Of a DNA stretch of 7,853 bases, positions 1-5,757 are shown piece by piece; within the stretch, counting starts at the first letter, position 1, and each line of letters starts with the position of its first letter. The position numbers and the translations under genes are program-made. The stretch is taken from the NCBI GenBank assembly GCA_016201645.1, contig JACQCL010000116.1:1-7853 (forward strand), read 5' to 3'. The notes under the pieces were generated by a model that was given only the letters and a program-made list of their open reading frames with translations, was not told the DNA's origin and ran no database searches. This stretch comes from Candidatus Rokuibacteriota bacterium. Lineage in GTDB: Bacteria; Methylomirabilota; Methylomirabilia; Rokubacteriales; CSP1-6.

Positions 1-1331
1 ATGAGGATGTTGGTGTCCACCGCGACGCCGATCGTGAGCGCGATCCCAGCGATCCCGGGGAGCGTGAGCGTGGCGTGGAAGCCCGCCATGGTGGCGAGGA
101 GGATCAATAAGTTCAGCACCAGCGCGACATCGGCAACGAGGCCGGAGACCCGGTAGTAGATGAGCATGAAGACGAACACGGCGAGCGCCGAGGCCAGAAT
201 GGCGATCAACCCCCGGCGGATCGAATCAGCGCCCAGGGACGGCCCGACGGTCCGCTCTTCCAGAATCTTCACCGGCGCCGGCAGGGCCCCGGCGCGGAGG
301 ACAATGGCCAAGTCCGTCGCGACCTCCGGGGTGAACCCTCCGGTGATCTGGGCGCGGCCTGAGGGGATTCGCTCGCGGATGACCGGGGCCGAATGGATAT
401 TGCCATCGAGGATGATCGCGAGCTGTTTCCCGACGTTCTGCTCCGTGAGCTCACCGAACACCTTCTCGCCGGTCTTGTTGAACTCCACCGAGACGTACGG
501 CTCGCTGGTGGTCTGGTCGATGGAGACCCTCGCCGTGGCGAGGTCCGCGCCGGTCAGCAGGGTCTTCTTCTTCACCACGTACGGAACCCGCCGCTCCTGC
601 CGGGTCTGCTTGTCCACGCGCCGCTCCCAGAGCACCTCGTCGCCTTCCGGAGGGCCTTCCTGGATGGCCTTGTTCACGTCCGCCTGCTCGTCCACGAGCT
701 TGAACTCCAGGAGCGCGGTCTTCCCGATCAGCGCCTTGGCGCGCTCAGGATCCTGGATCCCGGGGAGTTGGACCAAAATGCGGTTCTCTCCCTGCTTTTG
801 GATGGTCGGCTCGGCCACCCCAAACTGGTCCACGCGGTTCCGGATGGTCTCGAGCCCCTGTCGGATCGCCAGGTCCCTCAGCGTGGCAGCCTCCCGCTCC
901 TTCAACGCGAGGACGATCCGACCGGCGGCTTGGTCAGCGCTTCGTTGGTCGTAGGTCTGGAACTCGTTCAGGACGGTCAAGGCGTCGTTCCAAGTCTGGG
1001 GGGACGCGAGCTGAACGGCGATCTCCGTGCTCCCCTGGCGAGCGAGACGCGTCACCCCGATCCCCTTCTTGTCCAGGCTCGCCTTCATTTCCGAGGCGGC
1101 CCGGTCCCCCTGACTCTCGAGCGCCTTGTCCACGTCCACGCCGAGGACGAGGTGAATTCCGCCCTGGAGATCCAGCCCCAGGTTCAGCGTCGAGGGTAGG
1201 AGCCCCCGCGACCGGCTCGCCAGCTGGCCGTAGAGATATTCCCGCATGCCGGGGGGAGGGTAGAGATAGATCAAGGAGCCGAGGATGACCGCCAGGACAA
1301 TACCGATGCGAAGCCAGAGGTATTTGCGCAT
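1..1331 (-). CDS. secD: Protein-export membrane protein SecD (3' end outside window)
   Basis: SecD pairs with SecF in the inner membrane and uses the proton gradient to help pull proteins through SecYEG. The frame is open from the ATG at 1331 to the window edge, giving 443 residues without a stop. Visible features are an N-terminal membrane helix (about residues 5-24), the SecD signature LGLDLQGG (51-58), a large periplasmic part with IRNRVDQFGVAEP (163-175) and ILDGNIHSAP (307-316), LRAGALPAPV (345-354), and membrane helices from about 373 on. The sequence breaks off inside the conserved VDTNIL motif (438-443), which normally precedes an ER pair. The remaining helices, and probably secF, should follow outside the window. 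The start is supported by AGGAG five bases upstream, overlapping the yajC stop. The family call is secure; the full length cannot be seen. Confidence 0.96.
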   Translation of the reverse strand, partial: MRKYLWLRIGIVLAVILGSLIYLYPPPGMREYLYGQLASRSRGLLPSTLNLGLDLQGGIHLVLGVDVDKALESQGDRAASEMKASLDKKGIGVTRLARQGSTEIAVQLASPQTWNDALTVLNEFQTYDQRSADQAAGRIVLALKEREAATLRDLAIRQGLETIRNRVDQFGVAEPTIQKQGENRILVQLPGIQDPERAKALIGKTALLEFKLVDEQADVNKAIQEGPPEGDEVLWERRVDKQTRQERRVPYVVKKKTLLTGADLATARVSIDQTTSEPYVSVEFNKTGEKVFGELTEQNVGKQLAIILDGNIHSAPVIRERIPSGRAQITGGFTPEVATDLAIVLRAGALPAPVKILEERTVGPSLGADSIRRGLIAILASALAVFVFMLIYYRVSGLVADVALVLNLLILLATMAGFHATLTLPGIAGIALTIGVAVDTNIL

Positions 1332-1336
1332 TCGCG

Positions 1337-1341
1337 CTCCT
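1337..1341 (-). promoter_or_regulatory. secD ribosome binding site overlapping yajC stop
   Basis: On the minus strand AGGAG lies five bases before the secD ATG. Its first two bases, AG, are the last two of the yajC stop codon TAG (1342-1340). The overlap fixes the secD start and implies that yajC and secD are translated from one message, probably with coupling. Confidence 0.8.
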
Positions 1342-1687
1342 AGGCCTCTCCCTTTTCGCCCTGCGCTGACCCGATCCGGCCGATGGCCGACCGGTCGAAC
1401 TCCAGCTTCACCTGGTCGGCCACCTTCAGGATGACGGTCTGTTCGTTCAGCCCGACGACGGTGCCGTGAAGCCCGCCGGTCGTCACCACCCGGTCGCCCC
1501 TCTTGATCGTAGCCAGCATGGCCTCGCGTCCCTTCCGCTGCTTCTGCTGCGGGCGGATCAGTAGGAAATAAAAGATCGCGAAGATGGCGCCGAAGAACAG
1601 GATCTGGATGGCCATCGCGCTCGGCCCCCCGTTGGTTGGCGGCAGAGCAGCGGCGTACGCCAGGTCGGCGGCGTGGGCGATCGGCAT
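1340..1687 (-). CDS. yajC: Sec translocon accessory protein YajC
   Basis: YajC is a small single-span inner-membrane protein that associates with SecDF and YidC at the Sec translocon. I chose the ATG at 1687 (115 residues) because GGAGG lies six bases upstream (1698-1694) and the start comes one base after the tgt stop. A longer frame back to 1777 would run into tgt. The N-terminal segment is short and alanine-rich, followed by one membrane helix (about 25-44) that ends in the family-typical LLIRPQQK (42-49). The cytoplasmic part contains IKRGDRVVTTGGLHGTVV (61-78). Length and layout are normal for the family. It lies directly before secD, the usual position for this gene. Confidence 0.95.
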   Translation of the reverse strand: MPIAHAADLAYAAALPPTNGGPSAMAIQILFFGAIFAIFYFLLIRPQQKQRKGREAMLATIKRGDRVVTTGGLHGTVVGLNEQTVILKVADQVKLEFDRSAIGRIGSAQGEKGEA

Positions 1688-1688
1688 T

Positions 1689-2837
1689 TCAGGCCTCCGT
1701 GTCTGCCAGATTCTCAGACGATACGTCAAGGGATGATACCGCATACCGCTCGAAAAACCGAGTCCTGAATGCGTCAAAGGTCCCTCTGAGAATGGCCGCG
1801 CGCATGTCCGCGAGGAGCGCCAGATAGAAGTGGAGGTTGTGAAGGCTCAGCAGGCGATAGGCGAGGAGCTCGCGCCCGACAAAGAGGTGGCGGAGGTACG
1901 CCAGCGAGAAGGTCCGACAGGTATAGCAGGCGCACCCTTCCTCCGGCGGCGTGGGATCGGCAGCATAGCGGGCCTGCTTGATCGTCAGGACGCCGTGGGC
2001 AGTGAAGAGCTGGCCATTCCGGGCGTTTCGGGTGGGGAGCACACAGTCGAATAGGTCCACCCCGCGGGCCACGGCCTCAACGAGGTCCGGAGGTGTGCCC
2101 ACGCCCATCAAGTAACGGGGCCGGTCCTTCGGCAGGAGCGCCGCGCTCAATTCCAGGAGGTCCAGCATCAACGGCTTCGGCTCCCCCACCGCGAGACCGC
2201 CGATCGCATATCCGTCAAATTCAAGGGCGCAGGTCTCTTCCACCGCGCGGCGGCGCACGTCCTGGTACCCACCGCCCTGGACAATGCCGAACATGGCCTG
2301 GCGCCCGCTGCCGCGACTGTGGACTGCCTTCGCCCGAGCCGCCCACCTGAGCGTGAGGGCCTGGGATGCTTCAGTCTCGGCACGATGGACCGGATGGGCC
2401 AGACATTCGTCCAGCGGATGGATGATGTCAGCGCCCAGGGCCTGCTGAATCTCCACGGACAGCTCGGGCGTCAGCAAATGCTCGGACCCGTCGAGGTGGG
2501 ACCTGAACCTGACGCCCTCTTCTGACACCTTGCCAAGGGCCGCAAGGCTATAGACCTGGAACCCGCCCGAATCGGTCAGGATCGGCCCGTCCCAGCTCAT
2601 AAAGCGATGAAGTCCTCCGAGTTCGCCGATGAGCCTGTGCCCCGGCCGGAGGAAGAGGTGATAGGTGTTCGCCAGGAGAATCTGGGCCCCGGTCCGGCGG
2701 AGGTCTTCAGGGGTGAGGCTCTTGACTGAGCCCTGCGTTCCGACGGGCATGAACGCGGGCGTGTCCACGGGGCCGTGAGCGGTCGAGAGACGCGCGACGC
2801 GGGCCGCCCCATCAGTCTTCAGGAGTTCGAACTTCAT
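1689..2837 (-). CDS. tgt: Queuine/preQ1 tRNA-guanine transglycosylase (Tgt)
   Basis: Tgt replaces guanine 34 in the anticodon of GUN-type tRNAs (Asp, Asn, His, Tyr) with preQ1, the step before QueA in queuosine synthesis. The protein has 382 residues, normal for the bacterial enzyme. All key residues are present: Asp89 in TDSGGFQ (88-94), Asp143 in DEC, the GGLAVGEPK loop (213-221), the nucleophile Asp264 in DLFDCVLPTRNARNG, and the zinc ligands Cys302, Cys304, Cys307 and His333. These numbers coincide with my recollection of the E. coli enzyme. The ATG at 2837 was chosen because it gives the family N-terminus (MKFELL) and overlaps the queA stop as TGATG. No clear ribosome binding site precedes it, which suggests coupling to queA translation. 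A longer frame back to 2939 lies inside queA and is not credible. Confidence 0.97.
   Translation of the reverse strand: MKFELLKTDGAARVARLSTAHGPVDTPAFMPVGTQGSVKSLTPEDLRRTGAQILLANTYHLFLRPGHRLIGELGGLHRFMSWDGPILTDSGGFQVYSLAALGKVSEEGVRFRSHLDGSEHLLTPELSVEIQQALGADIIHPLDECLAHPVHRAETEASQALTLRWAARAKAVHSRGSGRQAMFGIVQGGGYQDVRRRAVEETCALEFDGYAIGGLAVGEPKPLMLDLLELSAALLPKDRPRYLMGVGTPPDLVEAVARGVDLFDCVLPTRNARNGQLFTAHGVLTIKQARYAADPTPPEEGCACYTCRTFSLAYLRHLFVGRELLAYRLLSLHNLHFYLALLADMRAAILRGTFDAFRTRFFERYAVSSLDVSSENLADTEA
1694..1698 (-). promoter_or_regulatory. yajC ribosome binding site inside the end of tgt
   Basis: GGAGG on the minus strand lies six bases before the ATG at 1687 and just inside the last codons of tgt, whose TGA is at 1691-1689. 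It picks out this ATG over the upstream in-frame starts. Confidence 0.8.
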
Positions 2838-3874
2838 CAGACGATCAACATCGCGTCGCCGTAGGAATAGAACCGATACCCAGCGTCCACGGCACGGCCG
2901 TACGCGCCCAGGATGAACTCGCGGCCGGCGAAGGCACACACCAGCAGGAGGAGGGAGGACCTCGGCAGGTGGAAGTTCGTGAGGAGAGCGTCAATTACTT
3001 TGAAGCGGTAGCCGGGATAGATGAACAAATCCGTGGGCCCCGACATCGGCCGTACCGTGCCGCGCTCGTCAGCGGCGGCCTCGAGGGCCCGACAGGTCGT
3101 CGTCCCCACGGCGATGACTCTCCGCCCCTCCGCCTTGGCTTGATTGACGGCGTCAGCAACTTCGGCGGAGATCAAGACCTGCTCGGCCTCCATCCGATGA
3201 GCTTCGACCCGCGCGGAGCGAATCGGACGGAAGGTCCCCGCTCCGACGTGGAGAGTGAGCGTCCGGACCTCGACTCCCCTGATCCTCAGGCGATGCAGGA
3301 GCGCTTGAGTGAAGTGGAGCCCCGCCGTGGGTGCTGCGACGGAGCCCTCGTGAGCCGCGTACACCGTCTGATATCGCTCCCAGTCCTCCTGGCCCGGCTT
3401 CTGGTGCCGTGCGATGTACGGCGGGAGCGGCGGCACTCCGTAGCGCTCGAGAAGCTCCCTGACTGACCCTCCGCCCTGCGTCTCGACGATCCGTCGGCCG
3501 GGAGCGGCGGGAGCGACGACTCGCGCCCCCGCCTCCCCGTCACCGAAGCGAACGACGGCACCCGGGCGGCAACGCTTCCCGGGCCTGGCCAGCGCTTCCC
3601 AGCGCGACGGCCCAATGGCCCTTAGAAAGAGCAACTCCACCTGAGCGCCCTCGCGCTCGAGATGCCCCAGGAGCCGCGCCGGAATCACGCGCGAGTCGTT
3701 GACGACAAGAAGATCTCCCCCGCGAAGAAGGTCGGGGAGTTCCCCGAAGACGCGGTCCTCCCATCGGCCTCCCGCACGGTCGCCTACCAGGAGGCGAGAG
3801 GCGTCCCGCTGCTCGGCCGGATACTGGGCGATCCGCTCGGGGGGCAGGTGGTAATCGAACAGGCTCGGATCCAT
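2837..3874 (-). CDS. queA: S-adenosylmethionine:tRNA ribosyltransferase-isomerase (QueA)
   Basis: QueA transfers and isomerises the ribosyl part of S-adenosylmethionine onto preQ1 in tRNA, forming epoxyqueuosine. The 345-residue length is typical. Conserved blocks in order are DYHLPPERIAQYP (7-19), VVNDSRVIPARLLG (57-70), the APTAGLHFT motif (181-189), LHVGAGTFRPI (208-218), GTTTCRALE (257-265), ALLTNFHLPRSSLLLLV (296-312) and YRFYSYGDAMLI (333-344). No active-site block is missing. The gene begins the queA-tgt-yajC-secD run and shares one base with tgt. The only Shine-Dalgarno-like string, GGTGGG, ends two bases before the ATG, which is too close to work normally. Together with the adjacent promoter this suggests leaderless translation. 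The enzyme that reduces epoxyqueuosine (QueG or QueH) is not in the window. Confidence 0.97.
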   Translation of the reverse strand: MDPSLFDYHLPPERIAQYPAEQRDASRLLVGDRAGGRWEDRVFGELPDLLRGGDLLVVNDSRVIPARLLGHLEREGAQVELLFLRAIGPSRWEALARPGKRCRPGAVVRFGDGEAGARVVAPAAPGRRIVETQGGGSVRELLERYGVPPLPPYIARHQKPGQEDWERYQTVYAAHEGSVAAPTAGLHFTQALLHRLRIRGVEVRTLTLHVGAGTFRPIRSARVEAHRMEAEQVLISAEVADAVNQAKAEGRRVIAVGTTTCRALEAAADERGTVRPMSGPTDLFIYPGYRFKVIDALLTNFHLPRSSLLLLVCAFAGREFILGAYGRAVDAGYRFYSYGDAMLIV

Positions 3875-3883
3875 GACCCACCG

Positions 3884-3912
3884 AGTCTAAGCCGCCCGGG
3901 CGCCGTTTTCAA
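3884..3912 (-). promoter_or_regulatory. Putative sigma-70-type promoter for queA-tgt-yajC-secD
   Basis: On the minus strand a -35 hexamer TTGAAA (3912-3907, five of six consensus) and a -10 hexamer TAGACT (3889-3884, four of six) are separated by exactly 17 bases in otherwise very GC-rich DNA. The predicted first transcribed base would be near 3877, about three bases before the queA ATG at 3874, so the message would be leaderless or nearly so. The spacer contains the 10-base palindrome CGCCCGGGCG (3902-3893), which could be an operator or chance in GC-rich sequence. This is prediction from pattern only. Confidence 0.5.
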
Positions 3913-4079
3913 AGCCTCGCTCGGACGGATTTTCTGACGAGAGCGAACTGCGCCCGGGTGGACGGCCAGTGCGCTTGCAACGAATCAGGCCAAATCTTCC
4001 GCCTCGCGTGTCGGTGCCGGGACAAATGACGAGCCAGACAAGGCCCGAGGGAGGAGCCGACCGGAGCGTAGCGACCACG

Positions 4080-4094
4080 CCGGCCTTCGGCCGG
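4080..4094. repeat. Inverted repeat, 6-bp stem, TTC loop
   Basis: CCGGCC-TTC-GGCCGG is a perfect six-base stem around a three-base loop on the plus strand (loop GAA on the minus strand). No T run follows on either side, so it is not a canonical terminator. Confidence 0.6.
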
Positions 4095-4138
4095 ACGCGG
4101 TGCCCGTAGAGGAATGGCGACGACCGAGAGCTGATAAA

Positions 4139-4149
4139 GGCCGAAGGCC
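4139..4149. repeat. Inverted repeat, 4-bp stem, GAA loop, followed by TTTAT on minus strand
   Basis: GGCC-GAA-GGCC is a short perfect hairpin. On the minus strand it reads GGCC-TTC-GGCC and is followed by TTTATC, making it the most terminator-like site downstream of the TPR gene. The stem is too short to be confident. Confidence 0.4.
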
Positions 4150-4162
4150 ATCCTCGGCGGGC

Positions 4163-4177
4163 ACCCACGAAGTGGGT
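4163..4177. repeat. Inverted repeat, 6-bp stem, GAA loop
   Basis: ACCCAC-GAA-GTGGGT is a perfect six-base stem with a three-base loop, about 90 bases downstream of the TPR stop on the minus strand. It has the same loop as the two neighbouring hairpins. No T run follows. Confidence 0.6.
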
Positions 4178-4263
4178 CGTGCGAAGTTAGTTAGCCCGGC
4201 ACTAGCCGATGTGAGAGCCGGGGAGGAGTGGGTTCCCGGAGCGGAGGAGGCGCGACCTCCGCG

Positions 4264-5592
4264 TCACTTCGTGGGGTTTTCTCGGGCGTACTTGGCGCGA
4301 ACCGCCTCGGCCCGCGCCTCCCACTCGAGCGCATACTTCTCCCGCTTCGTCTTGCGAAGGAGCGCGGCGTAGTTCTCCAGGGTCGTCGCCACGTCGGGAT
4401 GGGCCAGTCCCAGGGCTTTCTCTCGGATTGCCTGGGCCCGCCGGAAGAGCGGCTCGGCCTCACGATACCTTTCCTGCTCGTGGTAGAGCACCCCCAGATT
4501 ATTGAGGGTCGTGGCCACATCCGAATGCTCGGGCCCGAGGACCTTTTCCCGGATCGCCAGCGCCCGCCGGAAGAGCGGCTCGGCCTGGGCAGCCTCGTTT
4601 CGGGCGGCATAGAGCAACGCAAGGCCGTTCAGGTCTGTTGCGACGCTCGGATGCTCGCCCCCCAGCGCCTTCTCGTCAATCGTGAGGGCCCGCTTGTAGA
4701 GGGGCTCGGCCTCGGCATAGCGACCCTGGATCATCAGGAGCAACCCCTGGTTGTTAAGGGTCGTGGCAACCTGGGGATGTTCCGGCCCGAGAGCCTTTTC
4801 CTGGATCGCCAGGGCCCGCTTGTAAAGCGGCTCAGCCTCAGCGACTTGCCCCCGGGCGAGATGGAGCACTCCCAGATTATTCAGGCTCGTGGCCACGAGG
4901 GGATGCTCTGGCCCCAACGCCTTCTCCCGGATCGCCAGCGCCCGCCGGTAAAGTGGCTCAGCCCGACCGTACTGACCCCTGGCCAAGTACACCCCTGCCA
5001 GGTTATTGAGGCTCGTCGCCACGTCCGCGTGTTCGGGCCCGAGAGCCTTTTCCTGGATCGCCAGGGCCCGCTGGCAGAGTGGTTCGGCCTGAGCGGCCTT
5101 GCCGCGGGCGCGATAGAGCTCCACCAAGTTGTTGAGGGTCTGAGCGACGTCGGGGTGCTCTGGCCCCAACGCCTTCTCCCGGATCGCCAGCGCCCGCCGG
5201 AGGAGCGGCTCGGCCTGGGCATACCGACCCTGGGCGGCAAGGAGTGACCCCAGGTTATCGAGGCTCTGGGCGACGTCGGGGTGGTCCGTCCCGAGCGCTT
5301 TCTCCCTGATCGCCAGCGCCTGCCGGGAAAGGGGCTCACCCTGAGCGGCACGCCCCAGAGCGGCGGAGAGTGACGCGAGGTTGTTGAGGCTCGATGCCAG
5401 CCGGGGGTCATCCGGCCCGAACGGCTCAGCCTCCTTGAGCGCAGCCGAGAACTTCTCCTCGGCCTCGGCATAGCGCCCTTGCTGGTACAGGCTCATGCCG
5501 TCCGTCATCTGCGTCCGCCAGACATCATCCTGGGCGAATGCGGCCCCCACCCAGAGCGCCAGAACGAACAAGCCTGCCACAAATCGCCTCAT
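4264..5592 (-). CDS. Secreted tetratricopeptide-repeat protein (kinesin light chain type)
   Basis: The 442-residue protein has a clear signal peptide (residues 1-20: positive start, hydrophobic core, cleavage expected after AFA before QDD) and is otherwise built almost entirely of TPR units, so it should act outside the cytoplasm as a binding scaffold. Unit 1 is about 23-66. Units 2 to 9 are exactly 42 residues each (67-108 through 361-402), with consensus features LNNL, AEPL, RALAIREKALG and EHPDVA. Unit 10 (403-442) is divergent and capping. No catalytic domain is attached and the partner is unknown. The ATG at 5592 was chosen because GGAGG lies eight bases upstream and it starts the signal peptide; the frame runs open back to 5748 without a comparable start. 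It interrupts an otherwise conserved housekeeping gene order, so it may be a lineage-specific insertion. Specific function is not predictable. Confidence 0.9.
   Translation of the reverse strand: MRRFVAGLFVLALWVGAAFAQDDVWRTQMTDGMSLYQQGRYAEAEEKFSAALKEAEPFGPDDPRLASSLNNLASLSAALGRAAQGEPLSRQALAIREKALGTDHPDVAQSLDNLGSLLAAQGRYAQAEPLLRRALAIREKALGPEHPDVAQTLNNLVELYRARGKAAQAEPLCQRALAIQEKALGPEHADVATSLNNLAGVYLARGQYGRAEPLYRRALAIREKALGPEHPLVATSLNNLGVLHLARGQVAEAEPLYKRALAIQEKALGPEHPQVATTLNNQGLLLMIQGRYAEAEPLYKRALTIDEKALGGEHPSVATDLNGLALLYAARNEAAQAEPLFRRALAIREKVLGPEHSDVATTLNNLGVLYHEQERYREAEPLFRRAQAIREKALGLAHPDVATTLENYAALLRKTKREKYALEWEARAEAVRAKYARENPTK
4387..5394 (-). repeat. Eight tandem 126-bp coding repeats (TPR units 2-9)
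   Basis: Eight consecutive in-frame 126-base units with no length variation encode the 42-residue TPRs. Base identity is highest between units two apart: 4904-4948 equals 5156-5200 (45 bases) and 4784-4820 equals 5036-5072 (37 bases), both at an offset of exactly 252. The array therefore has a two-unit higher-order period in its middle (units 3-4 against 5-6). Confidence 0.9.
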
Positions 5593-5600
5593 GGTTATCC

Positions 5601-5605
5601 CCTCC
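5601..5605 (-). promoter_or_regulatory. Ribosome binding site of the TPR gene
   Basis: GGAGG on the minus strand lies eight bases before the ATG at 5592. It decides this start over upstream in-frame starts and indicates independent, efficient initiation. Confidence 0.75.
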
Positions 5606-5614
5606 GGGCAGCCA

Positions 5615-5630
5615 AAAGAGCAACCTCTTT
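5615..5630. repeat. Inverted repeat AAAGAG-CAAC-CTCTTT upstream of TPR gene
   Basis: A perfect six-base inverted repeat with a four-base spacer lies about ten bases upstream of the TPR ribosome binding site. It could be half of a paired operator, a 5' leader hairpin, or a weak terminator for the spoIID-like gene (minus strand ends CTCTTTT). It shares the AAGAG/CTCTT arms with the repeat at 5670-5681. Confidence 0.5.
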
Positions 5631-5669
5631 GCCAGCTAATGGCCGTGCCCCAACCTGTTGAAACGATTG

Positions 5670-5681
5670 AAGAGTGCTCTT
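5670..5681. repeat. Inverted repeat AAGAG-TG-CTCTT upstream of TPR gene
   Basis: A five-base inverted repeat with a two-base spacer. Its arms match those of the repeat at 5615-5630, and the two centres are 53 bases apart, about five helical turns. Operator function is only a guess. Confidence 0.45.
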
Positions 5682-5757
5682 GGGGCGTTGTCAGGCAATC
5701 TACCATCTGTGTCCGGACATCGTCAGCCGGGGGACGCCTGCCAGCCACGCCAGCTGA

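Larger units (their letters stand above)
3913..4263. other. Non-coding gap between TPR gene and queA, with short hairpins
   Basis: No recognisable gene lies here. Several frames stay open on both strands, but their translations are arginine- and proline-rich, overlap one another and show no family motif, so I treat them as shadows of high GC content. The stretch holds three small perfect inverted repeats with three-base GAA/TTC loops (listed separately) and purine-rich text such as GAGGGAGGAGCC. None of the hairpins has a convincing run of T after it, so no standard intrinsic terminator for the TPR gene is seen; TTTAT after the 4139-4149 hairpin is the nearest candidate. It may be a dispersed intergenic repeat, which I cannot test from one window. 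Confidence 0.5.

Noticed and set aside
160..1199. Overlapping plus-strand frames of 264 and 268 codons opposite secD
   Set aside because: They are antisense to a well-conserved secD and show no family motifs, as expected from high third-position GC.
3875..4000. Possible preQ1 riboswitch before queA
   Set aside because: I see no short hairpin plus A-rich tail typical of preQ1-I, and the predicted transcript leader is only about three bases long.
3887..4168. Minus-strand open frames of 93 and 80 codons between the TPR gene and queA
   Set aside because: Two overlapping frames are open at once, both are arginine-rich and low in complexity, without a ribosome binding site or a recognised domain. 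A very small unknown gene cannot be fully excluded.
4228..5247. Long plus-strand open frame of 339 codons opposite the TPR gene
   Set aside because: It mirrors the periodic, GC-rich TPR coding repeats. The minus-strand frame has a signal peptide, a ribosome binding site and a full TPR consensus, while the plus-strand product has no recognisable fold and repeats only because its template does.
4387..5394. Regularly spaced repeats resembling a CRISPR array
   Set aside because: The period is 126 bases, in frame, with conserved and variable positions matching TPR helices; there are no short identical repeats with unique spacers.
5593..5757. Sigma-70 promoter for the TPR gene
   Set aside because: Candidates such as TTGCCT with a 17-base spacer end in poor -10 hexamers; nothing comparable to the queA promoter was found.
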